DNA from: an uncultured Saprospirales bacterium
GTDB lineage: Bacteria > Bacteroidota > Bacteroidia > Chitinophagales > Saprospiraceae
NCBI GenBank assembly: GCA_937926355.1
Contig: CALAZP010000303.1
Span: 1-10,597 of the forward strand
Direction: 5' to 3'
DNA: 10,597 bases
Below are positions 1 to 6,307 of this stretch, piece by piece; within the stretch, counting starts at the first letter, position 1; every line of letters starts with the position of its first letter. Below the pieces are notes generated by a model that worked only from the letters and a program-made list of their open reading frames with translations, did not search any database and was not told the origin of the DNA. Position numbers and translations under genes: made by a program.

Positions 1-39
1 GATTTGACCGATTTAAAACCTCAAGCTAAAAGGATATAG
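1..39 (+). CDS. 3' end of a gene entering from the left, Gfo/Idh/MocA-like oxidoreductase tail (partial)
   Basis: Frame 1 reads DLTDLKPQAKRI and then TAG at 37-39, so the window opens inside the last codons of a plus-strand gene. The duplicated copy downstream preserves more of the same tail (VVRKSIELGIPVRVEDLTDL, 71-130). The 'S-I-E-x-G-x-P-V-R-V-E-D-L' ending resembles the C-terminal strand of Gfo/Idh/MocA NAD(P)-dependent sugar or sugar-acid dehydrogenases. That family is often found near sugar-acid catabolic genes such as the uxaE-like gene on the other side of the spacer. The assignment rests on fewer than 40 residues and is tentative. That this is a true gene end is more secure, because the reading frame, codon usage and stop agree in both copies. 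Confidence 0.5.
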   Translation, partial: DLTDLKPQAKRI

Positions 40-61
40 GTTGTATTCCTTTCTTATTGTA

Positions 62-154
62 GTTAGAGATGTTGTTAGAAAGAGCATTGAATTGGGTATT
101 CCTGTAAGGGTTGAAGATTTGACCGATTTAAAACCTCAAGCTAAAAGGATATAG
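62..154 (+). pseudogene. Orphan duplicate of an oxidoreductase C-terminus
   Basis: Bases 62-154 encode about 30 residues of a dehydrogenase-like C-terminus ending in TAG at 152-154, with the last 12 residues identical to the gene end at 1-39. It has no plausible start and lies after the stop of the first copy, so it is best read as a non-functional duplicated 3' fragment. The rest of the spacer, 171-289, contains no supportable gene. It is AT-rich, and I see no clear hairpin terminator for either flanking gene. Confidence 0.6.
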
Positions 155-289
155 GTTGTATTCCTTTCTTGTTTATAGGTGATTGGAATGTAATTTTGCC
201 TTAGGAGAAATAGGTCTTTGATTCCTCAATAGAAAAATAAAAAATTCGGTTAGGTTTTAGATAGGCTGGTGATGGGATTACATTTATAA

Positions 290-1534
290 CTAGTTTAAAA
301 ACAGAGGTTGAATATGTCTTTCCCAAAGATTAGCTGTTACATTTTCTCCGATAATGCCTTGGTGTTCTTGGAGAACATCGGTAAAAGCTGGCCCCATTTC
401 AGCTGCTATTTTGTATGCGACGTGCAGTAATTGTCGAACATTTGGGTTGAATTGAGGATGGTCAGGTAGGTGTCTGATGGTATGTTCCCAGTCGGATCCC
501 TTCCAATTTTGAGCGGTTGTTAACGACGGTAACTTTTCTTTTTGAATATCTATAACTGAGGTGTATGGAGCACAGAGGGCATCAATTTTTTCTAGCGCTT
601 TTTCATAGATAGAGAGGACTATTTTAGTGCCTTTAGGACCGGAGGCTGCCAGGCCGATGAGCTCTTCTAACCAGGTAGTTCCTGCGGTCTTTAGGTGAAA
701 GCCTTTTTGGTGTTTTTGGGAAAGCTCGCGAATAATGGGATACAAACTAAATTTATCGGATCCAGAGTGTATACTTAGTTTGAGGTCTTCAGGCAACCCC
801 AAATGTTGGACGCCATATTGGAGGGCCATCAAGTGTTGTTCGTATTCTGCGGCAAATTGTTGCAGGTCTCCTTGGTAGTCCACTCCTTTATTGAATCTTC
901 CTGAGAATTTGGGGGCAATGGTATTAATTGGAATATTATAATAGGCGCACATAAACAAGATAAAGACCATATCAACGGGTTGTTGAGGAAGCGTGACTTC
1001 ATCCATGGAGATTTCCGTAATGAAAGGTTGTCCCCCTTTTTGTTCGTGGATATAGGTATAAATCTGTTGGGCTTTATGGATCGCAGTTAGGTATTTAATG
1101 GCCATTCTGGTCAGGACGGCATTATTAACTGAAATAGGAGGGAGCCCCTGTATTTTGAGAGTGCTGGGCAATTGTCTGGCTAATTTTAAAAAGGGATCTA
1201 CTATCTTTTTATCGGGAGTTTTTCCGATGGAGTCGGCAACATCAATCGTAAAAAAATTGGCATAATGAATAAAAGGATCTACGGTTTCCATCCCGATATG
1301 GTCGGCATCAATACCATAATCACCTTCCCAATTGCTATTGAGTACAGCTTCTCTCGAGGCTTCAAAAGTATGCATGGGATGTGAACCTATAATGGTGTGT
1401 TCTCGGTTGGATTTATTCCAAACTGGTGTTATTTGGATTCCATGTTCTCGAGCTTTGGCGAGACTTCTAAGTTGGGCAGTACCTTGATATCCAAATCTAT
1501 CTCCTATACCCATGCTATACTTTTCGAGTTTCAT
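290..1534 (-). CDS. uxaE: Tagaturonate epimerase family protein (UxaE-like)
   Basis: Predicted cytoplasmic enzyme of 414 residues, with no signal peptide or membrane segment. It resembles the UxaE family, which interconverts D-tagaturonate and D-fructuronate by C4 epimerisation in the galacturonate/hexuronate pathway and is best known from Thermotoga. Family-like blocks, numbered from the chosen start, are GIGDRFGYQG (9-18), the acidic and His-rich DADHIGMETVDPFIHYANFF (76-95), SMDEV (176-180), SIHSGSDKFSLYP (254-266) and HLKTAGTTWLEE (280-291). The His, Asp and Glu residues in these blocks could provide the metal site, but I cannot assign ligands from sequence alone. The ATG at 1534 is preferred over an in-frame TTG at 1549, which would add five residues; neither has a clear ribosome-binding site. 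The gene diverges from the sugar dehydrogenase gene over a 70-bp spacer. A Gfo/Idh/MocA-type dehydrogenase to the left would fit a uronate theme. Recognition is from memory of motifs. Confidence 0.72.
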   Translation of the reverse strand: MKLEKYSMGIGDRFGYQGTAQLRSLAKAREHGIQITPVWNKSNREHTIIGSHPMHTFEASREAVLNSNWEGDYGIDADHIGMETVDPFIHYANFFTIDVADSIGKTPDKKIVDPFLKLARQLPSTLKIQGLPPISVNNAVLTRMAIKYLTAIHKAQQIYTYIHEQKGGQPFITEISMDEVTLPQQPVDMVFILFMCAYYNIPINTIAPKFSGRFNKGVDYQGDLQQFAAEYEQHLMALQYGVQHLGLPEDLKLSIHSGSDKFSLYPIIRELSQKHQKGFHLKTAGTTWLEELIGLAASGPKGTKIVLSIYEKALEKIDALCAPYTSVIDIQKEKLPSLTTAQNWKGSDWEHTIRHLPDHPQFNPNVRQLLHVAYKIAAEMGPAFTDVLQEHQGIIGENVTANLWERHIQPLFLN

Positions 1535-1604
1535 ATAATTAGATTTCAAAAGAGGTTATTGTATCCCCAAAAGGTGGTATTTTGTGATTAAAATTAATTA
1601 AGAT

Positions 1605-3038
1605 ATGCGAATTGTAGTTTTTATAATAACATTGGGATGGGTATCCACATTTTGTACGCCTGCTGGTAATGAGGTAAGTGAACCTGCGGTAAAAATGGAG
1701 GTAGTTTTGGCACCTGAAGTTGCAGCTGGAAAGGATTTATTTGAGGCCAATTGCTCGGGATGTCACGGGGTAAAAGTTCAAGCTTTTGCCGATCAGCGAT
1801 GGAAGCATGGGAATTCACCAGAGGAGATTGCGGCAACTATTAGAGAAGGAAGGGCGGAAGGAGCTATGCCCTCTTTTGCGGCCATGTTGGATTCCATGGC
1901 GATACAAAATTTGGTAGCCTATATTCAGTATGGTATCAATCAGGTAGGAGAATATGATTTTGAGGATGAATTTGACTATGATACTATTCATAGCCATTTG
2001 GGGCAAGCTTTCACTTTAGAATTGGTTACTGAAGCTGCGGAAGTGCCTTGGGGGATGGCTTTTTTGCCGACAGGCGCTCTTTTGGTTACTGATCGAAACG
2101 GAAAGATTTTTAAAATTGAAGGTCAGGAGGCTATTGAGTTAAAGAATGTTCCGCAGGTCAACTCTAAAAATCAAGGTGGCATGTTGGATATTGTTTTAGA
2201 TCCCGAATTCGCGAGCAACCAGTTGGTCTATGTCTCCTATTCTAAGGTACATCCTGAAGATGCTGAATTAACAACTACTGCAGTGAGTAGATATGTCTTA
2301 ACAGAAAATGGATTAGAGGATGCTGTTGAGATCTTTGAGGCCACTCCTTATGAATCTACTAATCACCATTTTGGCAGTCGATTGGTTTTTGGAGACGATG
2401 GGTATTTGTACATTACTGTTGGGGATAGAGGAAAAAGAGATGATAACCCTCAAGATTTGACCAGAAGTCCTGGAAAGGTTCACCGAATTAAGTCTGATGG
2501 CACTATTCCGGATGACAATCCTTTTGTGGCGGATCCCAATGCGGTTGCTTCTATTTATTCCTATGGACACCGCAATCCTCAGGGGATGATCAAGGATCCT
2601 GCTACGGGTAATATGTGGGCTCATGAGCATGGACCTAGGGGAGGTGATGAGATAAATGAAATTGTTGCGGGTAATAATTATGGATGGCCTGTTATTTCTT
2701 ACGGGATTAATTACAATGGAACGGTATTTACCACGGAAACGGAGCGAGAAGGAATGGAGCAACCCAAGCATTACTGGGTGCCTTCTATTGGGCCAAGTGG
2801 GATGGCTTATGTGACTAGTGAGCGGTATCCCAACTGGAAAAACCACCTGTTGTCTGGCTCTTTGAAGTACGGATTTGTATCTGTTATGCCTTTGAGGGGA
2901 GGGTCTTTAGGTGATGAAACTCGGCTATTGGAGGGAGTGGGTCGAACCAGAAGTATTGTCCAAAGCCCTGATGGTTATTTATACATCGGTTTGGAGCGGC
3001 CAGGAAGGGTTTATAAAATAGTACCGGTTAGCGAATAA
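1605..3038 (+). CDS. Cytochrome c / PQQ-dependent aldose sugar dehydrogenase fusion lipoprotein
   Basis: A 477-residue exported protein. Residues 1-17 form a hydrophobic signal ending at Cys17 (VSTFC), a loose lipobox of the kind tolerated in Bacteroidota. A cytochrome c domain follows at about 38-115. Its haem site is CSGCH, Cys50-Cys53-His54, and Met88 in EGAMPSF is the likely sixth ligand. A glucose/sorbosone dehydrogenase beta-propeller (GSDH, PF07995 type) fills about 135-475. It carries PWGMAFLPTG (148-157), NHHFGSRLVFGDDGYLYIT (253-271) with candidate catalytic His254/His255, YGHRNPQG (320-327), WAHEHGPRGGDEIN (338-351) and NYGWP (358-362). Known relatives oxidise aldoses at C1 with bound PQQ and calcium; here electrons could pass to the attached haem and then to a respiratory carrier. 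The substrate is unknown. No PQQ-synthesis genes are in the window, so cofactor supply cannot be judged. The gene ends in a strong terminator. Confidence 0.9.
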   Translation: MRIVVFIITLGWVSTFCTPAGNEVSEPAVKMEVVLAPEVAAGKDLFEANCSGCHGVKVQAFADQRWKHGNSPEEIAATIREGRAEGAMPSFAAMLDSMAIQNLVAYIQYGINQVGEYDFEDEFDYDTIHSHLGQAFTLELVTEAAEVPWGMAFLPTGALLVTDRNGKIFKIEGQEAIELKNVPQVNSKNQGGMLDIVLDPEFASNQLVYVSYSKVHPEDAELTTTAVSRYVLTENGLEDAVEIFEATPYESTNHHFGSRLVFGDDGYLYITVGDRGKRDDNPQDLTRSPGKVHRIKSDGTIPDDNPFVADPNAVASIYSYGHRNPQGMIKDPATGNMWAHEHGPRGGDEINEIVAGNNYGWPVISYGINYNGTVFTTETEREGMEQPKHYWVPSIGPSGMAYVTSERYPNWKNHLLSGSLKYGFVSVMPLRGGSLGDETRLLEGVGRTRSIVQSPDGYLYIGLERPGRVYKIVPVSE

Positions 3039-3058
3039 ACAAGGTAGATTAGAGAATT

Positions 3059-3100
3059 AAAACGCTTAATACCAGAAGAAAAGGTATTAAGCGTTTTTTT
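3059..3100. terminator. Rho-independent terminator, probably bidirectional
   Basis: A perfect 15-bp stem pairs 3059-3073 with 3083-3097 around the 9-nt loop AGAAGAAAA. The right arm runs into seven T (3094-3100). It lies 20 bp after the sugar dehydrogenase stop. In the reverse direction it lies about 38 bp beyond the stop of the convergent lipoprotein gene, where the transcript would end in a shorter U run (TTTTAATT), so it can plausibly serve both genes. Confidence 0.93.
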
Positions 3101-3135
3101 ATGAGGTAATTGGAAGTAATAAACTGAGAAAGAGA

Positions 3136-3657
3136 TTAATTCAATTTAATCAAAATTACATTAGGGTCAATTGATCCATCCTCTTCTAAGGTATAAAGGG
3201 TATCATTTTGATATTTCCAGAGGTTATCTGAGGAGACGTTTAATTTTTTGTTGGCCAAATTATTAAATCTGATCAATTGGTCTTGTGTAATGGTCCAAGT
3301 TCCTTTTTCTTCCTCCTTTTCTTCCTCATCTTTTACCAGAACGCTATAAGTGCCGTCTTTGTGAATTCGAAATCTAATTTCGATGGCATCTAGTATAGAT
3401 TCTATAAAACCGCTGAGACCAGATAGGATTGCTTTCTCCAGTAATTCGTCTTTTTCATTAGTTTCTTCCTCAATGGATTTGGTGAGGTCGATTTTCATCA
3501 ACCATTCACCGGTAACTTTATTTTTAAGATTTTGATTTTGGCCGCATGCGCTAAGGACTATTGTCATTGTCAGAATCAAAGTAGAAATTAGATGCTTAAA
3601 CATTAATCTGTTTTTTATTCCAAAGATATCTTTTAATTGGAATGGTTGCTTTTTCAT
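3136..3657 (-). CDS. Small hypothetical lipoprotein, lipocalin-like C-terminal region
   Basis: I do not recognise this 173-residue protein. A hydrophobic stretch ends in the lipobox VLSAC (Cys38), so it is predicted to be exported and lipid-anchored. The mature part starts with VTGEWLMKIDLTK, has a helical acidic segment (about 60-90), and then strand-like IRFRIHKDGTYSVLV, a Glu/Lys-rich linker and GTWTITQDQLIRFNN. This G-x-W / DGTYS / GTWxI pattern is typical of lipocalin-like small lipoproteins of Bacteroidota. There are two possible starts. The ATG at 3657 overlaps the stop of the upstream membrane protein gene (TAATG) and gives an 18-residue pre-signal extension. The ATG at 3603 gives a compact signal peptide, MFKHLISTLILTMTIVLSAC, with Cys at 20. 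The first suggests translational coupling; the second gives a more normal signal peptide. The gene converges on the terminator at 3059-3100. Confidence 0.72.
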   Translation of the reverse strand: MKKQPFQLKDIFGIKNRLMFKHLISTLILTMTIVLSACGQNQNLKNKVTGEWLMKIDLTKSIEEETNEKDELLEKAILSGLSGFIESILDAIEIRFRIHKDGTYSVLVKDEEEKEEEKGTWTITQDQLIRFNNLANKKLNVSSDNLWKYQNDTLYTLEEDGSIDPNVILIKLN

Positions 3658-4352
3658 TAAACATTTTGGACTTGGTATATAGAATGAGAACGATCATTTT
3701 TAATAATTATGTATCCTTGATACATAGCCAAAAGACCTATTAGTTCTGTAACATAAAGGACTTCGACATATCCAAATCTGGTAAATGATCCCCCTATTCC
3801 AGGAAGTAGGGCCCCTATAGCAATGAAAATATTTCCGAGAAATCGATTTTTTTGATTTTTGGCTTTTCGATATTGAAGGGCTGAATACAATGCTCCTCCA
3901 AATAAAAAGATAAAGGCATATAAATTAATAAATGGAGAGAAATATCGGACCCACTGCCAAGAAAGGACATTACCAGAGAGTCTTTGATCAAAATTAGTCG
4001 GTATGGAAACTGGAGAGAGTAAAACGGAAATAGCAGCAATGGAGATGGTTACTATTATAATGGTGGAAGTTATATTTCCGAATTTTTTGGGGAGCAGCAG
4101 GTAAACGCTTCCTTGCGCTAGTGGAATACCTCCTAGAAGTGCCCCCATGATATACCAGAGTTTGAAGTTCCACAATTGCCAACCTGCTAGGGCATTGATG
4201 CTTTCGGTGAGGGTACCCAGTCCATAGGTAGCTATTCCTACAGTCCACCAAAATAAATGTTTAGCATCCGGTTTGCTTCTGGCGTGTTGGAAAAGGTGTT
4301 GAAAAAATATTATAGCGAGTACAGTTGTAACTATAGGGATATATGCTATCAT
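3657..4352 (-). CDS. Hypothetical seven-helix integral membrane protein
   Basis: A 231-residue, strongly hydrophobic protein of unknown function. Likely membrane helices lie near residues 3-22, 33-53, 65-87, 95-115, 136-158, 171-190 and 196-216, with a short polar tail. Distinctive blocks are TYGLGTLTESINALAGW (42-58, between helices 2 and 3), YIMGALLGGIPLAQGSVYLLL (67-87) and GALLPGIGGSFTRFGYVEVLY (180-200). A Glu and an Asn within the helix 2-3 region may be functional. It has no catalytic or kinase domain after the helices, and no helix-7 Lys of the rhodopsin type. The ATG at 4352 is preceded by an A-rich stretch with no clear Shine-Dalgarno. Its stop codon overlaps a start of the lipoprotein gene (TAATG), so the two are probably co-transcribed and may form an envelope pair; that is inference from gene order. 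Confidence 0.75.
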   Translation of the reverse strand: MIAYIPIVTTVLAIIFFQHLFQHARSKPDAKHLFWWTVGIATYGLGTLTESINALAGWQLWNFKLWYIMGALLGGIPLAQGSVYLLLPKKFGNITSTIIIVTISIAAISVLLSPVSIPTNFDQRLSGNVLSWQWVRYFSPFINLYAFIFLFGGALYSALQYRKAKNQKNRFLGNIFIAIGALLPGIGGSFTRFGYVEVLYVTELIGLLAMYQGYIIIKNDRSHSIYQVQNV

Positions 4353-4506
4353 TTCTTTTTTAGAGACAAAAAAACAATATGGGTTTTAATCTACAGTCAT
4401 TTTTAAGTCATCTTTCTTTGGGTTGCATTTAATCTGGTCTTATATTTTATAATCTCCTCTTAGATATAGTTAAAAGATCAGTTTGCGGTAAACTTGTAAT
4501 GTAACT

Positions 4507-4869
4507 TTATATAGCACAAATGCAATTATGGATAAGGTGGAAGGAGTAAATAGCGGCAAGAATATAGCCAACAATATAGTTTAGGTAAATCCCAGTGACA
4601 TCATCGGAATAGGATACTTGTAAGCCAATATGTTTGCCCGGTACTAAATCCATTTTGCTGTCCGTATCGCCATATTGACCTACCATAAATCCAAAATTAT
4701 CAGAAAGGGCGAGATCCATTTTTAATCCAGTATGGTAAAAGGGGCCATTGGAAAACATATAGCTGGTGCTGTTGTTGGGATTCCCTGGGGCGTCAATTAT
4801 TTCATAACCTACATGGGTTCCAAAATTGCCTAAGGTGAAAGTAATAGCATCATTAGGTGAGTAGGTCAC
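4507..4869 (-). pseudogene. Remnant of an outer-membrane beta-barrel porin gene
   Basis: About the first 97 codons of this 120-codon frame read as an internal piece of a Bacteroidota outer-membrane beta-barrel protein (BBP2-type porin). They contain alternating strands and the blocks TYSPNDAITFTLGNFGTHVG, YMFSNGPFYHTGLKMDLALS and KHIGLQVSYSDDVTGIYLNY. Both ends are missing. An in-frame TAG sits directly before the first codon (GTG, 4867-4869), with no signal peptide or N-terminal strands. After IYLNYIVG the barrel sequence gives way to about 20 unrelated hydrophobic residues. Intact members are usually some 350-400 residues, so roughly a quarter remains. The fragment follows amt on the same strand, where such a porin would make sense as an outer-membrane partner of ammonium uptake. 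I could not find the missing parts in the flanking 4353-4506 or 4870-4990 by reading the frames. Confidence 0.72.
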
Positions 4870-4990
4870 CTATTAAATACCCCAGCCGCGAACTATTCTA
4901 GTCCTTTATAACAGACTTGAAATAGTTTACCAGTTGCTTTATCTTTGAATTGGTTTTAGAGATTTCAGCTTGGCTGGATTTTTGAAATTA

Positions 4991-5021
4991 GTGCCCGGGA
5001 CTTCCGCAAAATCCCGGGTAC
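4991..5021 (-). terminator. GC-rich hairpin just after amt, terminator or processing stem
   Basis: A 10-bp stem pairs 4991-5000 with 5012-5021 (core CCCGGGA/TCCCGGG, one G-T pair) around an 11-nt loop. It begins 8 bp after the amt stop codon. In the amt direction the following bases (CTAATTTC) make only a weak U-tract; the better T-rich flank (CTTTTATTTT) lies on the opposite strand. It may be a leaky terminator or an mRNA-stabilising stem between amt and the former porin gene. Confidence 0.5.
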
Positions 5022-5028
5022 TTTTATT

Positions 5029-6273
5029 TTAATATTCTACGATTCTTTCTAATTCTTTTTGTTCGCCATAGGCTTTCATATCGTGTTCAGATACATCAAG
5101 GCCTCTTTCCTCTTCTTCAATGGAAACTCTTATTCCAATCGTTTTCTTCAAGATGAAGAGCAATAAAAAGGCAAAGATGAAGGTAAATACACCTATAGAA
5201 AGGGTCCCATAGAGTTGGATCCAAAGCTGTCCCAGCCCTGCTAAATCTCCGAAAATTCCCACAGCAAGGGTGCCCCATAAGCCACAGGCTAGGTGAACAG
5301 ATGTGGCACCAACGGGATCATCTAATTTAATTTTGTCGAAAAAGACAACGGAGAAGGGGATAATGATTCCGGCAATAAAACCGATAATAATGGCTTCTGT
5401 AGGTCCCATTAAATCAGCTCCAGCTGTGATTCCCACAAGTCCTCCTAATATACCATTGAGTACCATAGACAAGTCATGTGTTTTAAATAAGAGGTAGGAA
5501 GTGATAAAGGCTCCTACTGCTCCTGCGGCTGCTGAAAGGGAGGTGGTAACAAAAACCAAAGAGACGAGCATGGGGTCTGCCGATAAAACGGAACCGCCAT
5601 TAAAACCAAACCAGCCAAACCAGAGTAAAAAGACTCCCAATGCGGCAAATGGCATGCTATGACCTGGTATGGGTTTGATGCCATTAGATGTATATTTTCC
5701 TTTTCTGGCTCCTAAGAGGATAATAGCAGCAAGGGCACCCCAACCGCCTACAGCATGTACCAAAGTAGAACCTGCAAAATCATAGAATCCTGCAGCATCT
5801 AGCCAACCGGCCCCCCATTTCCACATACCAGTAATAGGATAGGCAATGGCTACAAAAATGGTGGCAAATATTAAAAATGCATTGAGTTTCATTCTTTCTG
5901 CTACGGCTCCTGAAACTATAGTAGCAGCGGTGGCGGCAAACATACCCTGGAAAATGAAATCAGTCCAGTAGGTATACCCTCCGTCCGCATATTCTATAGC
6001 AGCTGCCGCTCCTTCGGGTACACTGAGTCCAAATCCAGCAAATCCAAAAAATCCTCCTTCGTTTTCTCCCGGATACATTAAGTTGAAACCTACCAAACAA
6101 TAGGTCAGTAATCCTATTCCTATAATCATAGAGTTTTTGAAAAGAATATTCACAGTGTTTTTGCTTTGGACAAAACCAGCTTCCAAACTGGCAAATCCCA
6201 AATGCATGATGAATACCATAGCTGTGGCTACAAGCATCCAAGTATTATTAGCGGTAAATAGTGCGTCGTTCAT
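5029..6273 (-). CDS. amt: Ammonium transporter Amt/AmtB
   Basis: A 414-residue inner-membrane channel of the Amt/Mep/Rh family, with about eleven hydrophobic helices, which forms trimers and conducts ammonium/ammonia. Visible signatures are LEAGFVQSKN (30-39), FQGMFAATAATI (108-119) with the phenylalanine gate positions, the family signature DFAGSTLVHAVGG (165-177) carrying the first pore His (173), LWFGWFGFNGGS (217-228), and VGATSVHLACGLWG (321-334) carrying the second pore His (327). The cytoplasmic tail keeps RGLDVSEHDMKAYG (390-403), the conserved segment needed for coupling between subunits and PII control. It lacks an obvious cleavable signal peptide; the N-terminus resembles short Amt proteins that begin directly at helix 1. 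The start ATG lies 34 bp after the glnK stop, giving the classic glnK-amt pair. A hairpin and a porin remnant follow. Confidence 0.97.
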   Translation of the reverse strand: MNDALFTANNTWMLVATAMVFIMHLGFASLEAGFVQSKNTVNILFKNSMIIGIGLLTYCLVGFNLMYPGENEGGFFGFAGFGLSVPEGAAAAIEYADGGYTYWTDFIFQGMFAATAATIVSGAVAERMKLNAFLIFATIFVAIAYPITGMWKWGAGWLDAAGFYDFAGSTLVHAVGGWGALAAIILLGARKGKYTSNGIKPIPGHSMPFAALGVFLLWFGWFGFNGGSVLSADPMLVSLVFVTTSLSAAAGAVGAFITSYLLFKTHDLSMVLNGILGGLVGITAGADLMGPTEAIIIGFIAGIIIPFSVVFFDKIKLDDPVGATSVHLACGLWGTLAVGIFGDLAGLGQLWIQLYGTLSIGVFTFIFAFLLLFILKKTIGIRVSIEEEERGLDVSEHDMKAYGEQKELERIVEY

Positions 6274-6307
6274 ATCTTAAATTTTGTGTTTTGATGAATG
6301 GGTTAGG

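Larger units (their letters stand above)
1..170 (+). repeat. Tandem duplication of a gene 3' end, period 115 bp
   Basis: Bases 1-55 and 116-170 are identical over 55 bp, with a start-to-start distance of 115 bp. The repeat covers the last 12 codons, the TAG stop and 16 bp of downstream sequence. Between the copies, 62-115 reads as the preceding 18 codons of the same protein tail. The repeat therefore looks like a 115-bp tandem duplication whose first unit begins left of the window. Because 115 is not a multiple of three, the second copy is in another frame. Read backwards, its frame meets TAA at 14-16, so it cannot belong to the same protein. Confidence 0.85.

Noticed and set aside
1..170. 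CRISPR or satellite array
   Set aside because: Only two copies are visible, the repeat is 55 bp of coding sequence plus a stop codon, and the spacer encodes the adjoining protein tail. It is a gene-end duplication.
1550..1604. Bacteroidota promoter (TTG ... TAnnTTTG) in the uxaE/dehydrogenase spacer
   Set aside because: GTATTTTG near 1578-1585 is one base short of the -7 box, and the upstream TTG spacing is off. The spacer must hold promoters, but I cannot place them with confidence.
2313..2846. A 177-codon open frame on the minus strand opposite the sugar dehydrogenase
   Set aside because: It lies wholly inside a gene with clear domain motifs, and its translation is rich in Ser, Arg, Ile and Asn with no recognisable pattern. 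It is a shadow frame.
3994..4251. An 85-codon minus-strand frame inside the 7-helix protein gene
   Set aside because: Same strand but another frame; low-complexity His/Arg/Ser content and no independent support. The hydrophobic helices of the main frame explain the region.
3657..4352. Seven-helix protein as a microbial rhodopsin or heliorhodopsin
   Set aside because: There is no Lys in the seventh helix to bind retinal (VEVLYVTELIGLLAMYQGYIII), and no rhodopsin motif in the third helix.
4507..4869. Treating the porin-like frame as a complete small gene
   Set aside because: It starts at a GTG directly behind an in-frame stop, lacks a signal peptide although its sequence is an outer-membrane barrel segment, and ends in unrelated residues. 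A remnant explains it better.
5303..5497. A 64-codon plus-strand frame opposite amt
   Set aside because: It lies inside the very well conserved amt gene and its translation has no recognisable feature.
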